A DNA stretch of 64,000 nucleotides, from NCBI RefSeq assembly GCF_009807035.1, contig NZ_WUBI01000001.1, forward strand, positions 2,356,001 to 2,420,000. Direction: 5' to 3'. A program made the translations under genes and the position numbers. The notes under the pieces were generated by a model. The model saw only the letters and a program-made list of their open reading frames with translations, did not search any database and was not told the origin of the DNA. Below are positions 43,912 through 50,845 of this stretch, piece after piece. Within the stretch, counting starts at the first letter, position 1. Each line of letters begins with the position of its first letter. The DNA is from Paenibacillus dendrobii. GTDB lineage: Bacteria; Bacillota; Bacilli; Paenibacillales; Paenibacillaceae.

Positions 43912-44470
43912 ATTTAATCTCCTCATATTTTCCAATACTGCATATCTATTTTGTTCCATAAACAATTCAATCTGTTCAGAGCTAACATTTCTACTTTTTC
44001 AAAATTCAATTAAAGTATGAAGAATAATCTGATTTGGTCAGGTTAGACTGGCATAAATCCAACATGAAGTTCGCGAGTCTCTCTTGAGAAAAACCTAAAT
44101 CCAAACGCGCAGTCTTAATTATTCCGTAAAGCACCATTTAAAAAACATTTTATCATATCCTATGAACTACAGTAAGAGCACATTTTAGGCTTGTAAAGCT
44201 TGTAAACCAAAGGGGTATTCATTTTGTTTTCTCGAATTGCCCTTATGGTACCATCTAGGTGACGATTTCGAAGCCGAGTTAATAGGGTGGCTTCCATCGC
44301 CGGAAGTGTGGCCATTTTTTTCGGTGGGCTGGTTCAATAATCACCTTAATGGTGGCCGTAATATTCAGCGAATAGAGCAAATGATAAAAGCCTGTGGTTG
44401 AGAGCAGCCCCAGGCTTCTAACTGTTATTATTGCAGAGCAATGGTCACTGGTAATTTTCCAGAAAGCTTC
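43912..44470. other. 559-base gap between hsdR and the recombinase gene
   Basis: No convincing gene. The right part of the gap (hsdR side lies left) holds the hsdR promoter region and the recombinase terminator. A short open plus-strand frame at about 44258-44402 (ELIGWLPSPEVWPFFSVGWFNNHLNGG) lacks a good start and family match; it may be a degenerate remnant. Confidence 0.5.
44386..44417 (-). terminator. Terminator of the serine recombinase gene
   Basis: On the minus strand AAGCCTG and CAGGCTT form a stem around a 16-base loop, followed by TTTATC. It lies 54 bases beyond the recombinase stop. Confidence 0.65.
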
Positions 44471-45946
44471 TTATTCCTTCATTATGATTTTCAAGTTAAT
44501 CTCATTTCCTTCCTTAGTGTAGATGATCGTATCAATAAATTCACGCAGAATATCATTTGCTTCATTTTCTGGAATGTTGTCGCCATGAATTAGAAAACGT
44601 CTCATGTTTTCAAGTCGTGCAGAAACCCTATCGTGTTCTGACATATTGTTCTCCGCTGTCATGGTTTCGATCTGTTCTTCAAGTGATGCGATCTGCTCCT
44701 TAAAGGATGCAATTTGCTTTTGAGCCTCATCTGGTGTGAAGATTTCCATTACGAATCCTTGCTGCACTCGTTTAATATCCTTGTTTAGTTTCTCGATCTG
44801 CTTTTCTCTACGTTTGATCTCTTCATCAAAATTCTGTACCTCATCATCAGTCATGAGATGGATGTATTGTTCAAGCTGATCGACATATTGAGCAAAGTAT
44901 TCATGGAAGAGGGTTCTAAAGTCATCAACGTATGCCCCACCATTCGTGCATGTGGTGTATGTTCCATCATCTTTGTATGTCCGTGTCCTACAGCTTGTAA
45001 TTCTCTTCTTACCGTGCGCATTTTGAAATGAGTGGATATTACCACAGACTCCACAACGTACCAAACCAGAAAATGTATGTTTCCCAACTTTCAAAGCAGC
45101 TGGTCGGGAGTTACGTTCGTTTCTAATTCTCTGTGCCATATCAAACAATTCTTGAGAAATGATGGGTTCGTGAGCGTTCTTAATCAAAATTTGATCTTCC
45201 GCAGATGTCTTCTCTGTTACACGCTTTCCATCTTGTTTGTACTGCTTGGTGCGTCCATAGGATGAATGTCCAGCATAAGCAACATTGGCAATCATTCGTG
45301 CCACAGAGGATGAACTCCATTGCATATTAGTAAGCCCTGCATTGGTGAAGTCGTATGCTATAGTTGTAGTAGACTTTCCTGACACATACTCTTTGAACAT
45401 ACGGACAATGATCTCGGCTTCCTCCGGGACAATCTCAAGGTTCTTTGTATCACGATTGTATCGATAACCGAAAGGAACTTTCTTGCCCATCCAATTGCCC
45501 TTCTTAGCAGATTCCCTAGAACCCCTCATAAGACGCTTTCGAGTGGTTTGCCATTCTCGCTTTTCAATTAATGCAATAATGTCACCGCTGAACATTTGAT
45601 CTTCATTGGTATAGTCCGTCATAGATGTTGGTGTTACAAGGACACAACCTGCCTTAATCATGATCTCTTTGACTTCCTCGTAATGTTTCGTGTTCCGAGT
45701 CAAGCGAGATTGTTCGGTGCAAACGATGGCATCGTATTCATAGTGCTTGATCTTGGACAGCAACTTCTGGAACTCTGGACGATCCCATTCTTGGGACGAT
45801 CCTGTCTCACTGTACAAATCATACACATACCCGCGCTTTTCACATAGTTCTATCAGAGAATTAGCTTGTCCATCTATAGATGCAGTTGTCTTATCATCGG
45901 CTTCGCGGCTTTTTCTGCAATAAATTGCAACCTTCTTAATCGCCAT
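44471..45946 (-). CDS. Large serine recombinase (integrase of the cotJC element)
   Basis: A 491-residue integrase. The resolvase domain (1-150) has catalytic Ser13 in YCRKSREADD and arginines in SRLTRN. The recombinase domain (about 155-270) contains GYRYNRDTKNLEIVPEEAEIIVRMF. A zinc ribbon has Cys298, Cys301, Cys319 and Cys333, and a long coiled coil (about 385-445) follows. This is the SprA / phiC31-type architecture that recombines short attP and attB sites with direction set by a small partner. The gene reads away from the right core 76 bases distant. GAGGGG precedes the ATG. Confidence 0.93.
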   Translation of the reverse strand: MAIKKVAIYCRKSREADDKTTASIDGQANSLIELCEKRGYVYDLYSETGSSQEWDRPEFQKLLSKIKHYEYDAIVCTEQSRLTRNTKHYEEVKEIMIKAGCVLVTPTSMTDYTNEDQMFSGDIIALIEKREWQTTRKRLMRGSRESAKKGNWMGKKVPFGYRYNRDTKNLEIVPEEAEIIVRMFKEYVSGKSTTTIAYDFTNAGLTNMQWSSSSVARMIANVAYAGHSSYGRTKQYKQDGKRVTEKTSAEDQILIKNAHEPIISQELFDMAQRIRNERNSRPAALKVGKHTFSGLVRCGVCGNIHSFQNAHGKKRITSCRTRTYKDDGTYTTCTNGGAYVDDFRTLFHEYFAQYVDQLEQYIHLMTDDEVQNFDEEIKRREKQIEKLNKDIKRVQQGFVMEIFTPDEAQKQIASFKEQIASLEEQIETMTAENNMSEHDRVSARLENMRRFLIHGDNIPENEANDILREFIDTIIYTKEGNEINLKIIMKE

Positions 45947-45985
45947 GATATTTCATCCCCTCATGGTATATTATTCCTTGAGAAG

Positions 45986-45994
45986 AGTATATCA
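45986..45994 (-). promoter_or_regulatory. Extended -10 promoter of the recombinase gene, next to the att site
   Basis: The minus strand reads TGATATACT, an extended -10 (TGnTATAAT-like), 40 bases before the recombinase ATG. No good -35 is seen. The promoter lies inside the attP right arm region, so the gene would be driven from element DNA both when integrated and when circular. Confidence 0.4.
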
Positions 45995-45997
45995 CAT

Positions 45998-46010
45998 TCG
46001 TTGTAATTAA
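45998..46010 (+). repeat. attP arm, right end of element
   Basis: TCGTTGTAATTAA; imperfect inverted partner of the left arm at 31556-31568 (10 of 13). The predicted attP (arm, 26 bases including the core, arm) spans about 52 bases, a usual size for large serine integrases. Confidence 0.5.
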
Positions 46011-46021
46011 GCTTCTGTTTG

Positions 46022-46030
46022 TTTATAGAC
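46022..46030. repeat. Attachment core, right junction of the cotJC element
   Basis: TTTATAGAC, identical to 31541-31549. On the coding strand it is codons 75-77 (Val-Tyr-Lys) of cotJC. Beyond it, element sequence adds four foreign codons (QTEA) and a stop. Confidence 0.88.
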
Positions 46031-46252
46031 CATCGTAGCGATCATCTCGAGATGGGCGAATTCTTCCGTGCCGATATCGTTCAATAACCCGATGACTTTG
46101 TCCGGAATAGTATAACGCTGGTTCAAATACCGCAGGGCTGCAGCCAGCTCCCCGTCGGCGCCCCCATACTGCTCCAGCAAATACTTTGCCATCTTCGGAT
46201 CACATTTACTGACGCGTACCGGGTACTGCAGCTTCTTTTCATATACCCACAT
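46022..46252 (-). CDS. cotJC: cotJC 5' segment: N-terminal 77 residues of spore-coat CotJC
   Basis: Starts MWVYEKKLQYPVRVSKCDPKMAKYLLEQYGGADGE and runs to FAHLEMIATMVYK, the N-terminal half of CotJC, with the metal-ligand Glu and His in GTEEFAHLEMIATMV. In the integrated state translation continues for four element codons and stops at 46007, giving an 81-residue fragment. It is the third gene of cotJABC, 42 bases after cotJB. Codon phase at the core matches the 3' segment, so excision restores a full 189-residue protein. As it stands the catalase-like fold is split and probably non-functional. Confidence 0.93.
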
Positions 46253-46294
46253 GCGTTTGGACCGCCTCCTCTTGAGATAATGAATTCACGCTCG

Positions 46295-46768
46295 TCATAC
46301 CTGCCAAGGCCATGGCGTCTGCGGCCATTCAAACGGAAATTTGGAATACGCATGGCCAAAGTTCATCAGAGGACCGTAAAGCTCCTGAAAACGTCGGACC
46401 AGCGGAATTCTTTCCTGGGCCAGCCGGTTGTACTGCTCAATGCTTTTCAAATCATCCGGATGCGTATCCAAATACAAGTTCAGCTCAACCAATGCGAAAT
46501 CGACGACCTGGATTTGTTCCAAAAGCTCATAATACTTGTGATCGATCGCTGCACCCTTCTGCATTTCAGGCTTCACATTGGCAGCTCCAACATGCTCAGG
46601 CTTCTGATTTGCTGGTCCTACATTGCTTGGCATCATGTTTGCCGGACCAACATTGCTTGGCATCACGTTTGCCGGACTCACATTACTTGGCATCACGTTT
46701 GCCGGACCGACATTGCTCGGCATGATATTGGCCGGCCCCATATTTTCGGGCTTCTGATTCTCAGACAT
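46295..46768 (-). CDS. cotJB: Spore coat protein CotJB with repeat-rich N-terminal extension
   Basis: The C-terminal about 80 residues (YYELLEQIQVVDFALVELNLYLDTHPDD ... PLMNFGHAYSKFPFEWPQTPWPWQV) are typical CotJB. The first about 75 residues are unusual: four imperfect copies of the decapeptide GPANVMPSNV, followed by two diverged copies (GPANQKPEHV, GAANVKPEM). B. subtilis CotJB is about 87 residues, so the extension nearly doubles it. ATG overlaps the cotJA stop. CotJB helps assemble CotJC into the coat. Confidence 0.9.
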   Translation of the reverse strand: MSENQKPENMGPANIMPSNVGPANVMPSNVSPANVMPSNVGPANMMPSNVGPANQKPEHVGAANVKPEMQKGAAIDHKYYELLEQIQVVDFALVELNLYLDTHPDDLKSIEQYNRLAQERIPLVRRFQELYGPLMNFGHAYSKFPFEWPQTPWPWQV

Positions 46769-47001
46769 CAGGCTCCCCCTCCCTGCTGACTCCGGTTGGG
46801 ACTATAAGGACTAAACAAATTAGGCCAGAGCGTTCCACGCGTCAAGGCTTCCTGCAGGCTAAACTGCGGCCAATCGAGCGGCTGGAAGGTAATATATTGG
46901 TTTGGCGGCACGACGTACGTTCTGTACAGCATCGGCGGACATGGATCAAACGGCCCGATAAAGGGCTTATAGACTCTCACCTGGTTGTTGTTCACATTCA
47001 C
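46768..47001 (-). CDS. cotJA: Spore coat protein CotJA
   Basis: A 77-residue protein with the CotJA signature YKPFIGPFDPCPPMLYRTYVVPPNQYITFQPLDWPQFSLQEALTRGTLWPNL. It is the first gene of cotJABC, a mother-cell sigma-E operon in B. subtilis. GTG 47001 has AAGGAGG eight bases upstream; a TTG one codon earlier is possible, and a reading from 47043 would run through the ribosome site. Confidence 0.9.
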   Translation of the reverse strand: MNVNNNQVRVYKPFIGPFDPCPPMLYRTYVVPPNQYITFQPLDWPQFSLQEALTRGTLWPNLFSPYSPNRSQQGGGA

Positions 47002-47120
47002 CAAAGGCTCCTCCTTCTGCATCATGTACAAGGCCGATGACAAGGTATCCCATCAGTCTCTTCGTAACTAACATATGAGACATTCGTGGAATCTGAACAA
47101 AAAATCGTAAAGAAAGCGAA

Positions 47121-47161
47121 AGAACTCCCTCGAAACAAGCCGAAACTTGTCCAGGGAGTCC
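47121..47161 (-). terminator. Terminator downstream of ytvI
   Basis: ACTCCCT / AGGGAGT outside and ACAAG / CTTGT inside form an interrupted stem 14 bases beyond the ytvI stop on the minus strand, followed by TTCTTTCGCTTTCTTT. Confidence 0.6.
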
Positions 47162-47174
47162 TTGAGAAGACTAC

Positions 47175-48206
47175 TTAGAATTTGATCTTGATCTGAAATA
47201 ATCCCGCCTTGCGGACAGCAGAATAGATGATCACCACCAGCGGCCCGATAAAAACGCCAATCACACCTACCAGCTTAAACCCGATGTACATGCTGACGAG
47301 CGCTGAAAGCGCCCCAATGCCGACCGAATCACCGATCACCTTCGGTTCAAGTACGCGCCTTGCCACCGTAATAATAACAAACAATAGCGATAATCCGAAG
47401 CCCGTGTAGGAATCGCCAGCGATAAACATATACAATGCCCATGGAATCAGGACAGATCCTACACCCAGGATCGGCAAAATATCCACGAACATAATCAGCA
47501 TGGCAATCGCGAGCGGATAGTGAATGTTCAGAATTAGCAGCCCGGTTAAGGTGACAACATACGTAAAAGCACTGAGTATCATCTGAGCCTGAATAAAACC
47601 GAATATCGACATTTTCAGACTGTGCAGCACCTGCTGGATCTGGCCTTGCATTTCATCTTCAAAAAGGGACAGCAGACCCGAACGCAATGCAGGCAGGCCG
47701 TAGCTGAACAGATATACCGCGACGAAGAAAACAACAAAAAAGATGAACATTCCCGGAATCCCTTTGGCAAAATCCAAGAACGTCGAAGACAATGAATTGG
47801 CAAAGGATTCCGCATATTGCGTTACGTTGGACAAAAGTACGCGTAAGCTTTCAGCCAAATCCGGCTGGATGCGGTCGAGCCACCCCCGGGCTTGTATCAT
47901 CGTGTTTTGCGCAAAATCATTGGCAGCCGCAAAATAGGAGGGCGCATTCTTCCAATATTCCACCAGCTGGCCGAATACCTGCAGCCCCAGCATGTACACC
48001 AGAAGCAGAACCAGAAGCAGAAACAAGGTACATGTGAGGGAAGCGGCCGCAACCCGGTTCCATTTGAACTTCGCCATCATCATGCCGTGGACAGGCTCAA
48101 GCGAAATGGCAACCAGGGCAGCCAGCAGAAACGGTGCTCCCGCCGTAAACAAAATATACAGAAGCAAAAGTCCGAATCCGATGAGAAGCAGCTGTTTCCC
48201 TGACAT
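47175..48206 (-). CDS. ytvI: AI-2E-family permease, sporulation membrane protein YtvI
   Basis: A 343-residue membrane protein with about seven or eight hydrophobic segments and the long amphipathic loop (about 90-160) between helices 3 and 4 typical of AI-2E/PerM proteins. The conserved C-terminal block LPILGVGSVLIPWALYMF, RRVLEPKVIGDSVGIGALSALVSMYIGFK and IGPLVVIIYSAV is present. B. subtilis YtvI is linked to sporulation; substrate unknown. ATG 48206 has GGGGGG five bases upstream and lies 11 bases after the CBS/CorC gene, so they form an operon. Confidence 0.83.
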   Translation of the reverse strand: MSGKQLLLIGFGLLLLYILFTAGAPFLLAALVAISLEPVHGMMMAKFKWNRVAAASLTCTLFLLLVLLLVYMLGLQVFGQLVEYWKNAPSYFAAANDFAQNTMIQARGWLDRIQPDLAESLRVLLSNVTQYAESFANSLSSTFLDFAKGIPGMFIFFVVFFVAVYLFSYGLPALRSGLLSLFEDEMQGQIQQVLHSLKMSIFGFIQAQMILSAFTYVVTLTGLLILNIHYPLAIAMLIMFVDILPILGVGSVLIPWALYMFIAGDSYTGFGLSLLFVIITVARRVLEPKVIGDSVGIGALSALVSMYIGFKLVGVIGVFIGPLVVIIYSAVRKAGLFQIKIKF

Positions 48207-48216
48207 TACTCCCCCC

Positions 48217-49572
48217 TTAATCCCCGTTGGCCGCCCCTTCCTCTTCGCTGCTAGTCTCGGCTGCGGCAACGCGATGGATGTTGACCCGGGTTATCCGGAG
48301 TCTGGTCGATTCCTCAACCTCGAATATAAAATTATTCATCTGAATCATTCTGCCCTTGACCGGATTGCCTTCCAGTTCCTTGAACAACCAGCCGCCGATG
48401 GAGTCCACCTCATCGTCCTCAATGATGACGCCGGTCAGATCATTCACGTCTTCGATCAGCATACGGCCATCCACGGAGATGAAATCCTCTTGAATCTCCA
48501 CATCCGGACGTTCATCCTCAAATTCATCGTACAGCTCGCCGACAATTTCCTCCAGAATTTCTTCGGCAGTAAGCATCCCGGCCGTCCCGCCATACTCGTC
48601 CACGACCAGCGTAAGCTGGGCATGTTTCTTCTGCATCAGGCGGAGTACATGGCTGATTTCCATCGACTCCGGAACATTCAGGATCGGACGCACCAATGAG
48701 GTAAGTTCCTTCTGATGCTCCTCATCCGCAAGCAGGAAATCCGTGATATGTACGAACCCGAGAATTTGATCCTTGTCCTCTACAGCGACAGGATAACGGG
48801 AATGCTTGGTGTCGTTGATGATTTGGAGATTTTCCTCCAGCGTGTTATTCGTGTACAGGCAGTCCATGTCTGTACGAGGCAGCATAATTTCGCGTGCCAG
48901 CAGATCGGAGAATTCGAAGATGTTGTCCATCAGCTTCATCTCATCTTTGTCGATCACTCCGCTTTTGGCGCTCTGATTCATTAATATGCGGATTTCCTCT
49001 TCAGAATGCGCAGCTTCTGATTCCGTTGCAGGCTGTACGCCAAATAACCGTAAAATCACGTTGGCAGATGCGTTCAACAGCCAGATAAACGGAAAGAATG
49101 TTTTATAAAAAAGCATCAGCGGAGCGGACAGCAGCAGCGCCGCCCCTTCCGTTTTCTGAATCGCCAGGGACTTTGGCGCAAGCTCTCCAAGAACGATGTG
49201 CAAAAAAGTAATGATACAGAAACCGATAATGACGGACACTGTCGCAATCAGCGTACTGTCCGTAATTCCGGCTTTATACATGAGCGGCTGTACCAGGAGA
49301 TGCGAGATGGCAGGCTCGCCAATCCACCCGAGTCCCAGGGATGCTAGCGTGATGCCGAACTGCGTGGCAGACAGATACGCATCCAGCTTATTGTTTACTT
49401 TCAGAGCATAATTCGCCATGCGGTTGCCCTCGCTCACCAGCTGTGTCAGCCGGGATTGGCGCATTTTAACAAGCGAGAACTCTGCCGCGACAAACACCCC
49501 GTTAAAGAATACAAGCAGCAAAACCAGGAAAAGGTTGAATAATAGCTTGCCTATTTCTAACTCCCCGTCCAA
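48217..49572 (-). CDS. CNNM/CorC-type membrane protein with CBS domains (hemolysin-like family)
   Basis: A 451-residue protein: an N-terminal DUF21/CNNM membrane domain (about 10-190, four hydrophobic segments, starting LFLVLLLVFFNGVFVAAEFSLVKMRQSRL), a CBS pair (about 210-335; LPRTDMDCLYTNNTLEEN, ILGFVHITDFL), and a CorC_HlyC transporter-associated domain (about 350-430). Relatives export or sense Mg2+ and Co2+ (CorC, B. subtilis YhdP/MpfA). Old TlyC hemolysin names do not imply toxin activity. TTG start with GGGGCG upstream. Confidence 0.86.
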   Translation of the reverse strand: MDGELEIGKLLFNLFLVLLLVFFNGVFVAAEFSLVKMRQSRLTQLVSEGNRMANYALKVNNKLDAYLSATQFGITLASLGLGWIGEPAISHLLVQPLMYKAGITDSTLIATVSVIIGFCIITFLHIVLGELAPKSLAIQKTEGAALLLSAPLMLFYKTFFPFIWLLNASANVILRLFGVQPATESEAAHSEEEIRILMNQSAKSGVIDKDEMKLMDNIFEFSDLLAREIMLPRTDMDCLYTNNTLEENLQIINDTKHSRYPVAVEDKDQILGFVHITDFLLADEEHQKELTSLVRPILNVPESMEISHVLRLMQKKHAQLTLVVDEYGGTAGMLTAEEILEEIVGELYDEFEDERPDVEIQEDFISVDGRMLIEDVNDLTGVIIEDDEVDSIGGWLFKELEGNPVKGRMIQMNNFIFEVEESTRLRITRVNIHRVAAAETSSEEEGAANGD

Positions 49573-49589
49573 TTGAAACGCCCCATTTC

Positions 49590-50702
49590 TTAAAATATGT
49601 TAGCTTGCCTTATGCTAAAATCCGTATCCTTATAATACATATCTTTCACCAGCAGATTCGGTCCGCAGCATCCTGCTGCATCGCAGTGGCAGTTTATCGT
49701 TTTATTCAGCGGATGATCGGTTTGCCATTTCGTAAAAATATCATCAAGCCGGCTGCTCTGAATATTCCCGAATGGTGGAACATCCGAAAAGTCGGTCACG
49801 TAGACATCGCCGGAAAACAGATTGACGTTCACCCGGTTGCGGCCATCGGGATCATTGCGTACCGTTACGTTCGGTTCCGACGCCAAACGTCGGATCAGCT
49901 TCATATCCTCAGGACTTTCGCTGCACGCATAGAAAGGCAGCGTTCCGAACAGCATCCACATCTCAGGATCACGTACATCAAGCAAAGAATCAATAGCCAT
50001 GCGTGTTTCTTCTAGCGAAAGGACTGGCAGCGCACTGGCAAAATTAGAGGCATACATCGGATGGACTTCATGACGCTTGCAGCCCATTTCTTGTATTAGT
50101 TTGTGAATTCCGGCCAGCTTTGTATGCGTCCGATAATTAATCATGGATTCGGCTGAAATAAACATGCCGGCTTCGCTGAGCTTGACGGCATTTTCCATCA
50201 TTTTATCGTACATGCGGTAAGCCGTTTCTTTGGGTACCGGGTGATTGCTGTTCGCAAAACCCACCTCGTGGAAATCGTCACCGTTTAAATAGTTGAACGA
50301 AATATGCATGACATCCAGATACGGGAGCATTTTCTCGTACCGGCCGATATCCAGCGTCAGGTTGGAGTTGATTTGCGTCCGGATGCCGCGTTCCTTGGCA
50401 TAACGAAGCAAAGGTACAATAACTTCATTCACCGTTTTTTCCCGGAAAGACGGCTCGCCTCCGGTCAAGCTGATCGTTTGCAGATGTTCGACCTCATCCA
50501 GTCTTCTGAGCATCAGATCCAGCGGTAAAAAATCGGCTTCTTTCATCACGAGCATATCTCCTACGGCGCAATGCTCGCAGCGCATGTTGCATAAATGAGT
50601 GACTGTCATTTCCACGCTCGTCAGCACATGACGGCCATAAGTACGGAGCGAACCAATGGGATCCCATGGATCATTGATGGGTGACAGTTGTACAGTATTC
50701 AT
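49590..50702 (-). CDS. yfkA: Radical SAM protein of the YfkAB CxCxxxxC family
   Basis: A 370-residue radical SAM enzyme. The Fe-S cluster motif CNMRCEHC is in the N-terminal third (about residue 37-44), followed by SLTGGEPSFREK (SAM-binding GGE). The C-terminal CHCDAAGCCGPN is the CxCxxxxC signature of YfkAB proteins. In B. subtilis the gene is often annotated as two pieces, yfkA and yfkB. Reaction unknown. I start at ATG 50702 (GAGG upstream) rather than GTG 50714. It is 17 bases from the CBS/CorC gene, so it may lead that operon. Confidence 0.85.
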   Translation of the reverse strand: MNTVQLSPINDPWDPIGSLRTYGRHVLTSVEMTVTHLCNMRCEHCAVGDMLVMKEADFLPLDLMLRRLDEVEHLQTISLTGGEPSFREKTVNEVIVPLLRYAKERGIRTQINSNLTLDIGRYEKMLPYLDVMHISFNYLNGDDFHEVGFANSNHPVPKETAYRMYDKMMENAVKLSEAGMFISAESMINYRTHTKLAGIHKLIQEMGCKRHEVHPMYASNFASALPVLSLEETRMAIDSLLDVRDPEMWMLFGTLPFYACSESPEDMKLIRRLASEPNVTVRNDPDGRNRVNVNLFSGDVYVTDFSDVPPFGNIQSSRLDDIFTKWQTDHPLNKTINCHCDAAGCCGPNLLVKDMYYKDTDFSIRQANIF

Positions 50703-50845
50703 TCTTTTCCTCACCTTATTTCTTTATTTAAACCTAGCATTATCGCAGACGGGATCATGGGCAATCCATCTTCCGGAAGCATCAGTCCTGTAGCGATACT
50801 TCTTTTTATCATACCATGAAGTGAACAAAAACTCTCCCGCTGTCT

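Larger units (their letters stand above)
31550..46030. mobile_element. 14.5-kb integrative element interrupting cotJC (serine recombinase, CRESS-type Rep, FtsK, type I RM)
   Basis: The element is bounded by the 9-bp core repeat and is visibly more AT-rich than the host flanks. Gene order from left: small ORF, FtsK-like translocase, Rep, origin stem-loop, small ORF, XRE regulator, IS3-family insertion, hsdM, PrrC-like gene, hsdS, hsdR, gap, large serine recombinase. Removing one core plus the intervening DNA rejoins cotJC exactly in frame. Integration in a conserved spore gene next to a SprA-like serine recombinase parallels skin (sigK) and SPbeta (spsM). No capsid, tail or conjugative secretion genes are seen. 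It is best described as an integrated plasmid-like or AICE-like element; excision and mobility are inferred. Confidence 0.88.

Noticed and set aside
31550-46030. Tn916-type conjugative element or prophage
   Set aside because: An FtsK-like gene is shared with ICEs, but there is no type IV secretion, MobT relaxase, capsid or tail gene; Rep is of CRESS type.
46530-46740. CRISPR-like array
   Set aside because: The 30-base repeats have no unique spacers and are in frame within cotJB, encoding GPANVMPSNV units.
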